A stretch of DNA of 29,283 bases from Bacillota bacterium. Lineage in GTDB: Bacteria; Bacillota; UBA4882; UBA8346. This document shows, piece after piece, positions 22,525 through 29,283 of the stretch. The DNA lies in contig JAEYGI010000009.1 in the NCBI GenBank assembly GCA_023402395.1, forward strand, positions 1-29,283, in the 5' to 3' direction. Every line of letters starts with the position of its first letter. Position 1 is the first letter of the stretch. A model generated the notes under the pieces. The model worked only from the letters and a program-made list of their open reading frames with translations. It did not search any database and was not told the DNA's origin. A program made the position numbers and the translations under genes.

Positions 22525-22548
22525 GGCTTTTAACCACAAACGATTAAA

Positions 22549-23652
22549 TCAATAAACTATCGACCATTCCCCTTTTTTCCTGGCGGACAGCACATTGGCG
22601 ACGGCCAGATCGATCAGTTCCTGGACGTTGGTCTCTTTATTTTGAACGATGCCCGCGCAAAAGCTGGTGCGGTGATTCTGTCCTTTCATCCGGTCCAAAT
22701 TTCGGACGGAATCGAAGATCCGTTCCGCCACTTCCTTGGCTCCGAACAACCGGGTCTCTGGCAAGATAATCGCAACCCGGCCCGAGTTCCACCGACCGTA
22801 ACTATCCGTTTTCCGCATAATTTCCCCGATGCACCGCGACACTTCCTGAAAAATATCGCCCGAATCACCGTTCCCCTCCACTTGGATCAACTCCAGAATG
22901 ATCAGGGAAAACGGGCGCTGATACCGTTCAAACCGGGCAATCTCGCGCGAGATCTCTCCCAGCAACCGCTGCCGGTCAAACTCCGCTTCCTTCTCCTCGT
23001 TGGCGTGGGGAATGCTCTGCCTCAGCCTTGAAGTGATTTCCTTGATATTATTGTATCCCAAAAAAACCCGCCACTGGTCCTTCTCAAGGACCATCCCGCG
23101 CCGGAAGGTTACTTCGGAGACTTTGGCGCTTCTATGCTCCTTTTCGGTCATGACCACTTCAAATTCAATGGTTTCCCCGGCGCGCTTTGAGTCGCCCTCC
23201 GAATACTGCCCTTTGCCCAATTCACAGTCGATAATCTCCGAGATGCTGCCCACGACGGTCTGCCACTCCAGAAAATCCTCCCGGTTCATCTTCCGTTTAT
23301 CTTCCCGGGAGATCAAGCGGTAGGCCGCTTCCAATTCGCCCCCGGCCAGATGGGAAAAATACTTCGCCAAGACCTTCCTGGCTTTTGACAGCTCCCGTTC
23401 CGATTTCCCCTCCGGATCGTCCTTGGGTCCACCCTTGGCCCGGCGCCGCTCGGCGTCGTATTTTTTTCGCTGCTCGGCATCCCCGAGGATGGAATAGGCA
23501 TAGTTCAGCCGCTTCATCATCTCTTCCGCGCCGTACTCCGCATTATCCGGATGATACTTCTTGGACAACCGTTTAAAGGCGGCCTTGATCACTTCCGGCT
23601 CCGCCTTGGGATGCACCTGCAGGATTTCATAGAGATCAACATCGTGTTTCAT
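22549..23652 (-). CDS. J-domain / NTF2-like / degenerate GGDEF fusion protein
   Basis: This 367-residue protein has an unusual architecture. Residues 1-70 are a DnaJ J-domain with the HPD motif intact (34-36; YEILQVHPKAEPEVIKAAFK before it, NYAYSILGDAEQRKKYD after), so it should stimulate an Hsp70 ATPase. Residues about 88-210 (RKVLAKYFSHLAGGELEAAYRL...) resemble an NTF2-like fold. Residues about 225-365 follow the GGDEF layout (LLGEISREIARFERYQRPFSL; AIILPETRLFGAKEVAERIF; LIDLAVANVLSARKKGE), but the GGDEF signature is replaced by RWNSGR (287-292), so it should be unable to make cyclic-di-GMP. ATG 23652 follows GGGAG. Gene neighbours give no pathway. It may link chaperone activity to a nucleotide-sensing or scaffold domain. 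Confidence 0.8.
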   Translation of the reverse strand: MKHDVDLYEILQVHPKAEPEVIKAAFKRLSKKYHPDNAEYGAEEMMKRLNYAYSILGDAEQRKKYDAERRRAKGGPKDDPEGKSERELSKARKVLAKYFSHLAGGELEAAYRLISREDKRKMNREDFLEWQTVVGSISEIIDCELGKGQYSEGDSKRAGETIEFEVVMTEKEHRSAKVSEVTFRRGMVLEKDQWRVFLGYNNIKEITSRLRQSIPHANEEKEAEFDRQRLLGEISREIARFERYQRPFSLIILELIQVEGNGDSGDIFQEVSRCIGEIMRKTDSYGRWNSGRVAIILPETRLFGAKEVAERIFDSVRNLDRMKGQNHRTSFCAGIVQNKETNVQELIDLAVANVLSARKKGEWSIVY

Positions 23653-23737
23653 CGGCTACTCCCGCATCTGATACGATAAAATTATGGCCCTTACCAGTGA
23701 ATATATCGGCAAATGGCGCTGAAATATTAAAATAGAA

Positions 23738-23780
23738 AAACAAAAAAACAAGGGCTGTCCCAATCTTGCTGGGACAGCCC
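23738..23780 (-). terminator. Intrinsic terminator of the secreted beta-rich protein gene
   Basis: GGGCTGTCCCA (23752-23762) pairs perfectly with TGGGACAGCCC (23770-23780). The minus strand continues TTGTTTTTTTG. Confidence 0.9.
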
Positions 23781-23797
23781 CGGGAGTGGGTTTTTGG

Positions 23798-24490
23798 TTA
23801 TTTCAGGCTGAATCCGGCGGGCAACTCAACCTGATCCGGGCTGAACGCGCCGTCGAAAGTCCAAAGGATCCAGTCGATCGACCCGGCGTAGCCCGATGAA
23901 CTCGAACCATCGCCGAACCGGAAGTAACCGCTGCTATCCTTGGTGGTTGAAGCGGTTTGAGCCACCGGAGTGGTCGCGCCGTCCACGTAAACCTTGGTGA
24001 GCAGCTTTAAGGTTCCGGCCTCATCGACGATTTCGTAAGCGAGAAAATAAGTATGCCATTCGGTGGTCTTCACCGTTTCCACCAACACCTTGGAGGTGTT
24101 CAGATCAATGCCCGACGAAGACAGAATGATCCGCTCCCGCAGCCCGGTGCGGAAGTCAAAATCCATGCCGATCCCCGAAGGGGTGTCGACCTTGACCCGG
24201 GCCACCGCGGTGAATTTGAACCCAGCTCCCGGAGTGGGGATTTTCAATTTGTAGGTCGGACCGACATCCGGAGCCTTCGTGCTGTCAAGAGCCAGGGCTC
24301 CATCCTTGATCGTGCTGTAGCTGGCCATCGGATAACCGTTTGATCCCTCTTCCCATCCGGGAGGTGCTTGCACGGTAGTGGTGTAATCGTAGACGGCCCA
24401 TTTCGGGGTAACGGCCGCGCCGTTACAAACGCCTACGGATAACACCAAGACAAGCAGTAAGAACGTGACCAACACCAAACTTCTCTTCAT
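23798..24490 (-). CDS. Secreted beta-rich protein, possibly concanavalin-like fold
   Basis: This is a 230-residue exported protein of unknown function. A signal peptide (MKRSLVLVTFLLLVLVLSVG..., cut near GAA) leads into a mature domain with alternating beta-strand pattern: KWAVYDYTTTVQAPPGWEEG, KFTAVARVKVDTPSGIGMDF, TEWHTYFLAYEI and a closing GSIDWILWTFDGAFSPDQ. The 'measured quantity then IDWILW' ending is reminiscent of LamG/concanavalin-type carbohydrate-binding sandwiches, but no family is certain. ATG 24490 is chosen because GGAGGG lies 9 nt before it; an upstream ATG at 24523 lacks a site. It stands alone, with its own promoter and terminator. Wall, polysaccharide or surface binding is a guess. 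Confidence 0.65.
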   Translation of the reverse strand: MKRSLVLVTFLLLVLVLSVGVCNGAAVTPKWAVYDYTTTVQAPPGWEEGSNGYPMASYSTIKDGALALDSTKAPDVGPTYKLKIPTPGAGFKFTAVARVKVDTPSGIGMDFDFRTGLRERIILSSSGIDLNTSKVLVETVKTTEWHTYFLAYEIVDEAGTLKLLTKVYVDGATTPVAQTASTTKDSSGYFRFGDGSSSSGYAGSIDWILWTFDGAFSPDQVELPAGFSLK

Positions 24491-24541
24491 CCCAGCTTCC
24501 CTCCATATGGTTTCAATTTGCATTTACCGTTATTTAACGGC

Positions 24542-24570
24542 ATATTAATGCATTAGTATGATTTTAACAA
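24542..24570 (-). promoter_or_regulatory. Candidate promoter of the secreted beta-rich protein
   Basis: On the minus strand TTGTTA (24570-24565), a 17-bp spacer and TAATAT (24547-24542) give a fair sigma-A match about 50 bp upstream of the start codon. Confidence 0.45.
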
Positions 24571-24673
24571 GAACCTGCAATTTAGTCAATTTGAACCAAG
24601 GACAAATTTGGGCGCGAATTGGGTGATGAACGCCAGCGCGCGCCAAATTTTCCGCCTTGATTGAAGAAAGATC

Positions 24674-24702
24674 AGGACATTTTAATCGCAAACCGGTATA
24701 AT
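24674..24702 (+). promoter_or_regulatory. Candidate promoter of the flavin-reductase-like gene
   Basis: AGGACA (24674-24679), a 17-bp spacer and a perfect TATAAT (24697-24702). It implies a 5' leader of about 90 nt. Confidence 0.6.
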
Positions 24703-24800
24703 TTTATTTGGAAAGAACTCGCTTCAATCCCTGCCGGAAGCCGCCCAAAAGGCGCTTCAAATTGCGAATCCCACTGATAATTTGAGGAGGTCGAACGCCA

Positions 24801-25322
24801 ATGCCACGAATTGAGATCCCATTTAACGAACTGAAACTGGATGTCATCACCTTCTGGAACAACGGGCTGTTGCTCACCGCCGGCGCCAATGAGCCGGGCC
24901 GCTTCAACTCGATGACCATCGGCTGGGGCGGTATCGGGGTTTACTGGAAACGGCCCATGATTCAGGTGGCGGTGCGCCCTACCCGCCATACTTACCAGTT
25001 CATCGAAGAATACGACTCATTCACCGTCTGCGCCTTTTCCGCCCAGTATAAGGAGGCGCTGACGATTATGGGGACCAAATCGGGCCGGGATACGGATAAA
25101 GTCAGGGAATCCAAGCTGAACCCCTGCCCTTCCACCCAGATCGCGGCGCCCGGATATCACGAAGCCGAATTGATTCTGGAATGCCGGAAAGTCTATTTTG
25201 ACGATCTGAACCCCACTCAGGCCGGTGAAATCGTAGAAGGGTTTTACCCGAAAAAGGACTATCACCGCTTCTATTTCGGGGAAATCCTGGCCATTTACGG
25301 CGACCCGAAATACCGGGGCTGA
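24801..25322 (+). CDS. Flavin reductase-like (FMN-binding split-barrel) protein
   Basis: This 173-residue cytoplasmic protein has the flavin-reductase split-barrel pattern: GLLLTAGANEPGRFNSMTIGWGG near residues 22-44, then the strand-turn PMIQVAVRPTRHTYQFIEEYDSFTVCAF (52-79) that lines the FMN site. These proteins bind FMN and use NAD(P)H to reduce flavin, or serve in redox or stress roles; the partner is not indicated. ATG 24801 follows AGGAGGT by about 9 nt. It is a single-gene unit with its own promoter and a bidirectional terminator shared with the convergent ankyrin gene. Length fits the roughly 160-200-residue family. Confidence 0.82.
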   Translation: MPRIEIPFNELKLDVITFWNNGLLLTAGANEPGRFNSMTIGWGGIGVYWKRPMIQVAVRPTRHTYQFIEEYDSFTVCAFSAQYKEALTIMGTKSGRDTDKVRESKLNPCPSTQIAAPGYHEAELILECRKVYFDDLNPTQAGEIVEGFYPKKDYHRFYFGEILAIYGDPKYRG

Positions 25323-25333
25323 AAGGACCATCA

Positions 25334-25370
25334 AAAAAGTGGGCCAGTTATCGATCCGGCCCACTTTTTT
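25334..25370. terminator. Bidirectional terminator between convergent genes
   Basis: GTGGGCC (25339-25345) pairs with GGCCCAC (25358-25364), flanked by six A and six T, so it works for the flavin-reductase-like gene on the plus strand and the ankyrin gene on the minus strand. Confidence 0.88.
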
Positions 25371-25375
25371 ACTAG

Positions 25376-25392
25376 ATAAGTTGAATTAAATC
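25376..25392. repeat. Isolated 17-bp arm of hairpin repeat A
   Basis: ATAAGTTGAATTAAATC is identical to the left arm of element A at 7072-7088 (18 bp counting the next T), but no matching right arm is present nearby. It abuts the ankyrin stop codon, as element A lies shortly after the GH28 stop. Confidence 0.7.
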
Positions 25393-25394
25393 TA

Positions 25395-26363
25395 TTATTT
25401 GGCGCCGGCTGCTTTCAGCACTTCAACCACTTTGGTTTGGTTGTTGGCGATCGCAATGGACAAAGCGGTCTCATTCCTATGACTTTTCCGATTCAGATCG
25501 AGACCGGGCCTTTTGGCAATGATCATTTTGACCGCATCCACCCGGCCGTTTTTGGCGGCATACATCATGGGAGTCCAATTGTCCTTATCCAGCGAGTTGG
25601 CTTCGGCTTTATTATCAAGCAAGAACCCGACTATCTCGGCGTTCCCCTTTTCGCTGGCGATCATCAAAGGGTATTTATAATTATCGTCATGATCATTGAT
25701 TCGCTCCGGCTGCTGGCTCACCAGCAGTTTGACCGTTTCCAGCCGGTTGTTCTCGACCGCGAACATCAGCGGGGACCATTCATTGGTGGTCTTTTCCTTA
25801 GCCTCGGGATCAAAGCCCATCCGGCTGGTATCGGCACCCTTTTCGGCAAAAAGCTTTAAGATGCCGTTACTGCCATATTTGGCGGCCAAGCAGATGATAT
25901 CCTCAAAATTATATTTCAGCTCAATCTTCTCCGCCAAGACCTCGGCGACTTCACGCTTGTCGGTTTTCACGGCCGTGATCAGCGCGGGAAGATACTCTTT
26001 GGCATCGATACTTTTAGCCATAAACAGCTTCATGATCTCCGGATAGCCCTTTTGGGCGGCGACTAAAAACGGTGTTTCGCCGGTCTTGGTTTTGACGTTG
26101 ATTAGCGCCTTTCTCTCCAAAAGAAATTTCACCAGCTCGACGTTTCCACTGCCAGCCGCATTGATTAACGGAGTCCGCCCATCCGTGCCAGCCAGGTTGA
26201 CGTCAGCTCCTTGTCCGATCAATGATTGGACTTTTGTAAGATCCCCTTGTAACGCGCTCTCCAATAATGACGTATTCAAGTCATCGGCAAGGACCGGCAG
26301 GGCCAGGCCAATGACAAGCATCGGGATGACCAACCATGCTAAGATCAACTTTCTCATTTTCAA
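25395..26363 (-). CDS. Secreted ankyrin-repeat protein
   Basis: This 322-residue exported protein is built almost entirely of ankyrin repeats, a binding scaffold. A signal peptide (MRKLILAWLVIPMLVIGLALPVLA) precedes about eight repeats. Clear ones are DGRTPLINAAGSGNVELVKF, TGETPFLVAAQKGYPEIMKL, WSPLMFAVENNRLETVKLLV, YPLMIASEKGNAEIVGFLLD and WTPMMYAAKNGRVDAVKMII. Two possible starts exist: TTG 26363, 6 nt after GGGAG, and ATG 26357. It begins 12 nt after the WG-repeat gene stop, so the two are almost certainly one operon. Both are exported, suggesting a shared envelope role. It ends at a bidirectional terminator. Confidence 0.85.
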   Translation of the reverse strand: MKMRKLILAWLVIPMLVIGLALPVLADDLNTSLLESALQGDLTKVQSLIGQGADVNLAGTDGRTPLINAAGSGNVELVKFLLERKALINVKTKTGETPFLVAAQKGYPEIMKLFMAKSIDAKEYLPALITAVKTDKREVAEVLAEKIELKYNFEDIICLAAKYGSNGILKLFAEKGADTSRMGFDPEAKEKTTNEWSPLMFAVENNRLETVKLLVSQQPERINDHDDNYKYPLMIASEKGNAEIVGFLLDNKAEANSLDKDNWTPMMYAAKNGRVDAVKMIIAKRPGLDLNRKSHRNETALSIAIANNQTKVVEVLKAAGAK

Positions 26364-26375
26364 TTCACTCTCCCA

Positions 26376-27752
26376 TTATTCCTTATAAACAATATTGCCG
26401 TCCCGGTTGATATATCCAAAACCATTTCCGGTTCGAAACTTGACCTTAGCCAATCCGTTATGGAAACTCCCCTGGGGCTCCCATTCCGGCTGCGGTTTGA
26501 CGATGAAATTTCCCTTTAAGTCGATCATTGCCCAGCCAAAGTCGTATTCAGTCCGAATGAAGGCCCGGCCGTTGGCGAATCCAATCACTTTCTGATCACC
26601 GCTCCAGCCGCTGTAATAAACGTCACGCCGCTCGATCAAAGCCAGGCTTCGTTTGTTATTTTTGTTAATGAAAATAATCGCGTGCAGATCGTTATGGCCC
26701 CTTCCCTCAGAGGCTACAAACGGGATTAACCCGTCGCTCCGGATATCAACGCTTTTTCCGCACGGCTTTTTGTCAATGATTAGCGTATCCGGATTATAGC
26801 TGACAGCGCCGGACTTATCGATATACCGCATTCCTTCCGCTGTATTGACCAGGGCGCATTCTTCCGAAAAAGACCAGGCGTCCGTGAGAGAAGGCCGGAA
26901 CGCCGGTTTGCCGGAAGTATTGATATACCCATAGACCTTCGTATTGGGATAGATGACGATCGCCATCCCGTTTTGAAAGCCGAATGCCTGAGAAAAAGTA
27001 GGTTCCACCAGCCATTTTCCGTCGGTGTCGATATACCCGCACAAATTCTTGTTCGTATCCTTGACGACCGCAAATCCTTCGGAAAAAGCGTACCCGTCAT
27101 ATCTGACCTTGAATTTGCCGCTTTTCGGCAGAAATATCTTCTCATTGCCCTGCTTGTCAATATATCCATAGCCTTCTTCATGCTTTGACCCGGATCCGTT
27201 GTAATAACATAACGCGAGCCCGCTATCGAAGCCACTGCGAATATCGACTTTCTCCTCGGGTTTGAATTGAATCGCGGTCTCGCCTTTACGGTTGATAAAT
27301 AACTTTTGATCGCCGATTTTCACCAGCGCCAGCCCTTCGGCAAACTCCTCGGCCTGGTCATACTTGGCTTCAATCGTAAATGTCCCGGTGCTGTCGATGT
27401 AGCCGTACTTACCGGTAAAGTCTTTGACCTTAATCAAAACATCCGAATTATACCATGAATTTTCTTTCTCCGGGCTATACAGGCTATTGAGCTTAGTTTC
27501 CAGTTCACTGACTGCCCCGCCGTTCAAGCCCTGTTCGTTGGTTTTCTTTAAATCACTCAACAGAAACGAAGCTTCGGTGTAATATCCGCCATCAACGAAA
27601 TAGCGAATGGTTTCAATCATCCGATCGACATATTCTTTGGGGGTTTCCGCGGCAAGGCTGTTGGGAAGTGCCGGCTTTTTGGGAGCAGCCGCCAGACACA
27701 TGCCGGAAAAAAGGAAAACCAAAGTCAAAATCAGCCACAAATACTTTTTCAA
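26376..27752 (-). CDS. Secreted WG-repeat protein
   Basis: This 458-residue exported protein has a signal peptide (MKKYLWLILTLVFLFSGMCLAAAP), a helical segment (about 35-95) and then a run of WG (KWG) repeats. Recognisable units are KYGYIDSTGTFTIEAKYDQA, EEGYGYIDKQGNEKIF, LCGYIDTDGKWLVEPTFSQA, VYGYINTSGKPAF, DFGWAMIDLKGNFIVKP and GFGYINRDGNIVYKE. WG repeats form propeller-like or stacked beta structures thought to bind other proteins or surfaces; no catalytic residues are known. The start is TTG 27752, 8 nt after GGAGG. It is the first gene of a pair with the ankyrin protein. An 8-codon reading frame with a strong ribosome site sits just upstream. Confidence 0.85.
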   Translation of the reverse strand: MKKYLWLILTLVFLFSGMCLAAAPKKPALPNSLAAETPKEYVDRMIETIRYFVDGGYYTEASFLLSDLKKTNEQGLNGGAVSELETKLNSLYSPEKENSWYNSDVLIKVKDFTGKYGYIDSTGTFTIEAKYDQAEEFAEGLALVKIGDQKLFINRKGETAIQFKPEEKVDIRSGFDSGLALCYYNGSGSKHEEGYGYIDKQGNEKIFLPKSGKFKVRYDGYAFSEGFAVVKDTNKNLCGYIDTDGKWLVEPTFSQAFGFQNGMAIVIYPNTKVYGYINTSGKPAFRPSLTDAWSFSEECALVNTAEGMRYIDKSGAVSYNPDTLIIDKKPCGKSVDIRSDGLIPFVASEGRGHNDLHAIIFINKNNKRSLALIERRDVYYSGWSGDQKVIGFANGRAFIRTEYDFGWAMIDLKGNFIVKPQPEWEPQGSFHNGLAKVKFRTGNGFGYINRDGNIVYKE

Positions 27753-27786
27753 TCAAAGCGCCTCCTGTTCTTTTTGGAAAACATGA

Positions 27787-27813
27787 TCAAAACCACCAAG
27801 AATAATTCTGCAT
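27787..27813 (-). CDS. Eight-codon leader reading frame, MQNYSWWF
   Basis: ATG 27813 follows AGGAGGTGGT directly (4-nt spacing after AGGAGG) and the frame ends at TGA 27787, 34 bp before the WG-repeat start. Two adjacent Trp codons are striking in so short a peptide. It may be a leader peptide controlling the downstream genes or a relic of a duplicated gene start, since GGAGGGAAGCT upstream resembles the ribosome site at about 24499. Function unproven. Confidence 0.3.
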   Translation of the reverse strand: MQNYSWWF

Positions 27814-27937
27814 ACCACCTCCTGTATCTGCCGAGCTTCCCTCCATGGAGGCTCCATTTCTAAACCTGTTTTAAAAGCGTGATGATAAACCCCGGATCAA
27901 AGGCCAAAGGTTTACAACCAAAGCTTTAAAAAGAAAG

Positions 27938-27995
27938 TGATAAAGTCGATTCAGAATTATTCTCTAATATTGTTATTGAGCAAGAGACTTTATCA
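27938..27995. repeat. Hairpin repeat, element D
   Basis: TGATAAAGTC (27938-27947) is inverted at 27986-27995 (GACTTTATCA). The left arm continues GATTCAGA and the right arm is preceded by CAAGA, close to element C at 22461-22524. Confidence 0.7.
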
Positions 27996-28133
27996 ATAAG
28001 TGAACATAATTTCCTTGTAAAAATTTAACACGGCTATTTTTCGTCTATTCACATTAGATTTATATTTGTTTCCATATAGTAATCAAATCCGAATTGGCTT
28101 TTTAGCTATAAAAAAATTATTATCAATATTCCC

Positions 28134-28162
28134 ATAAAAAAAGATGCCCGCGCGCGGACACC
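28134..28162 (-). terminator. Possible minus-strand terminator in a gene-free region
   Basis: On the minus strand an 8-pair GC-rich stem with two G-U pairs (GGTGTCCG with CGGGCATC around CGCG, 28162-28143) runs into seven T. No minus-strand gene is known upstream of it, so it may end a small or antisense RNA. Confidence 0.35.
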
Positions 28163-28342
28163 GTTAGAATGTTTATTGGGAAATGTTTATCTTGGACGGT
28201 TCGTATTTTCCTTTCTTGTCCCAATGATCGAAATTCCCACGATTTAGTCCACTTTTAAACCAAATTCAACTACGCCTTAAAACCGCGCGCATATGATGAA
28301 AATAAAGTTACGGAGCGAATCCCGCAAAGGAGGTTTCTCCCG

Positions 28343-29050
28343 ATGCTCAAGGCTGATTTACACATTCATAGCTTCTCATGCAAACGCCTGACCTATCTCC
28401 CCTTCCTTTATGACTCGGTGCAAACGGTCAATCAAATTATCCAGGGCGCCCTGGATACCGGCGTTCAAATCCTGGCGATCACCGACCACGATACCTTGGC
28501 CGGATATAAGGAAGCGGCGCGGATCGTTCAGTCGCGCGGCCTCGATCTGGTTCTGATTCCCGGCTGTGAGATCTCAAGCGCCGATGGGCATATCCTCGCG
28601 TATAACATTGAAACTGAGATACCCAAGGGCTTAACGGCCGCTAAAACGATCCAGCGCATTCACGATCAAGGCGGTTACGCCGTAGCAGCTCATCCTTTTC
28701 TTATGGGGTCGCTGGGAAACCTTGTTTTCGAACTGCCTTTTGATGCATTGGAAGGGTTCAACGCTGCCGTGAGCCTCTTCGCTAACTTCAAAAGTATTGA
28801 TGCCGCAGAAAAGCTTCAGCTTCCCTATCTCGCTAACAGCGACGCCCATCAAATCGAAGAAATCGGGCGCAGCCACATGCTTTTTCCGGAAAACACCCAA
28901 ACCACGCGCGAACTTTTTACCCATCTTCACGACGGTAATTTTGTCTGCATCCACGGCCGAACCAATAACCTGCAACTAACCTGGCGTCATCTCTACCGCA
29001 ATCTCCAACTCCATCTCCGCCACGGCTTGCCTACCCCTGAATCGCGCTAG
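28343..29050 (+). CDS. PHP-domain phosphoesterase
   Basis: This 235-residue cytoplasmic protein is a probable metal-dependent phosphoesterase. The PHP metal ligands are all present: DLHIHS (H7, H9), ITDHDT (D48, H49), GCEISS (E76), H83, AAHP (H117) and SDAHQ (D167, H169). This suits the trinuclear-metal site used by histidinol-phosphatase-like, 3',5'-nucleotide and nucleoside phosphatases. A short basic C-terminal tail follows the domain. ATG 28343 follows AAAGGAGG by about 9 nt. The gene is convergent with the rRNA operon and shares its terminator. The natural substrate cannot be told from sequence. Confidence 0.87.
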   Translation: MLKADLHIHSFSCKRLTYLPFLYDSVQTVNQIIQGALDTGVQILAITDHDTLAGYKEAARIVQSRGLDLVLIPGCEISSADGHILAYNIETEIPKGLTAAKTIQRIHDQGGYAVAAHPFLMGSLGNLVFELPFDALEGFNAAVSLFANFKSIDAAEKLQLPYLANSDAHQIEEIGRSHMLFPENTQTTRELFTHLHDGNFVCIHGRTNNLQLTWRHLYRNLQLHLRHGLPTPESR

Positions 29051-29109
29051 CAATATTCAACCCCGCATTTGACTACCCCGGGCAAGAATATCTACACAAA
29101 CTAAAAAAA

Positions 29110-29141
29110 GAAAGCCCGGTTAATAACCGGGCTTTCTTTTT
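29110..29141. terminator. Bidirectional terminator of the PHP gene and rRNA operon
   Basis: AAAGCCCGGTT (29111-29121) pairs with AACCGGGCTTT (29125-29135), followed by CTTTTT on the plus strand and CTTTTTTT on the minus strand. Confidence 0.9.
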
Positions 29142-29152
29142 AAAAGATAGCT

Positions 29153-29268
29153 CCTGGCAATGACCTACTCTCCCAGCCGGTTACCCGACAAGTACCATCA
29201 GCGCGGAGGGGCTTAACTGCCGTGTTCGGGATGGGAACGGGTGGTTCCCCCTCGCCATAATCACCAGG
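29153..29268 (-). rRNA. rrf: 5S ribosomal RNA
   Basis: The minus strand matches bacterial 5S rRNA: it begins CCTGGTGATTATGGCGAGGG, contains ACCCGTTCCCATCCCGAACACGG and CAGTTAAGCCCC, and ends GAGAGTAGGTCATTGCCAGG. The 5' and 3' ends pair (CCTGG with CCAGG). Length is about 116 nt. As the last gene of an rRNA operon it implies 23S and 16S genes beyond the right edge. Confidence 0.95.
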
Positions 29269-29283
29269 AAACTTTATTCACTT

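Larger units (their letters stand above)
22229..22548. other. Gap upstream of the collagen-like gene
   Basis: No gene seen. It holds the collagen gene leader (AT-rich, 22260-22370), the long hairpin at 22403-22451 and hairpin repeat C (22461-22524). No confident promoter was found; CATAGTACTA near 22331 on the minus strand has one base too many for a sigma-K -10. Confidence 0.5.
24491..24800. other. Divergent promoter region between 24490 and 24801
   Basis: The region carries the two outward promoters listed separately, a small palindrome (CCGTTATTTAACGG, 24527-24540) in the minus-strand leader, a GC-rich inverted stretch around 24610-24650, and a small hairpin (GAAGC...GGCGCTTC, near 24737-24758) in the plus-strand leader. 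No gene is seen. Confidence 0.5.
27753..28342. other. Gap upstream of the WG-repeat and PHP genes
   Basis: This divergent region of 590 bp has no supported gene larger than the 8-codon frame at 27787-27813. It contains hairpin repeat D (27938-27995), a palindrome CCTCCATGGAGG near 27843, AT-rich sequence (28000-28140) and a hairpin with a T-run on the minus strand (28134-28162). No confident promoter for either flanking gene was found. Confidence 0.5.

Overview
The window looks like chromosomal DNA of an endospore-forming member of the Bacillota (Firmicutes) with mid-range GC. The basis is consensus sigma-A promoters, strong AGGAGG-type ribosome sites with many GTG/TTG starts, AraC/YesN-YesM type regulators, LplA/YtcQ-like sugar-binding proteins, and a Gly-X-Thr collagen-like protein of the kind found on spore surfaces. 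A Hydrogenispora/Limnochordia-like anaerobe would fit, but genus is a guess.

Region 1 (1-7300) is a carbohydrate, probably pectin-oligosaccharide, locus. On the minus strand lie a cupin-AraC regulator, a membrane-anchored AraC sensor-regulator, a secreted solute-binding protein and, cut by the left edge, the first 28 codons of a likely ABC permease. Diverging from them is a signal-less GH28 (polygalacturonase-type) hydrolase. The inferred scheme is import of oligosaccharide and cleavage inside the cell, with the two AraC proteins as controllers. Two large hairpin repeats and a terminator follow the hydrolase.

Region 2 (7600-16450, all minus strand) is a sensing and transport block: an orphan TRAP-type (DctP) binding lipoprotein, a YesM-type histidine kinase and a YesN-type response regulator, then a binding protein, ATPase and two permeases of a PotABCD/PhnSTUV-like ABC importer of unknown substrate. 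The binding-protein gene has its own promoter, a hairpin at the predicted mRNA 5' end, and another hairpin between it and the ATPase gene.

Region 3 (16450-18690) is mostly non-coding and repeat-rich. It holds a striking array of DnaA-box-like sites spaced exactly 21 bp apart (a 126-bp higher-order unit), a gene remnant, a TetR gene behind a perfect TTGACA-N17-TATAAT promoter overlapped by a palindromic operator, a small zinc-ribbon gene, and one copy of a dispersed repeat whose other copy lies at 7398-7555. A second small DnaA-box pair with the same 21-bp spacing is at 7600-7631.

Region 4 (18690-23650, minus strand) carries a SunS-like glycosyltransferase next to a 774-residue collagen-like protein (a likely enzyme and substrate pair), and a fusion protein joining a J-domain, a middle NTF2-like region and a degenerate GGDEF domain. 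Long hairpins separate the last two.

Region 5 (23650-29283) holds a secreted beta-rich protein, a flavin-reductase-like protein, a secreted WG-repeat plus ankyrin-repeat gene pair, a PHP-family phosphoesterase, and a 5S rRNA gene on the minus strand that shares a bidirectional terminator with the PHP gene. The 16S and 23S genes presumably lie beyond the right edge.
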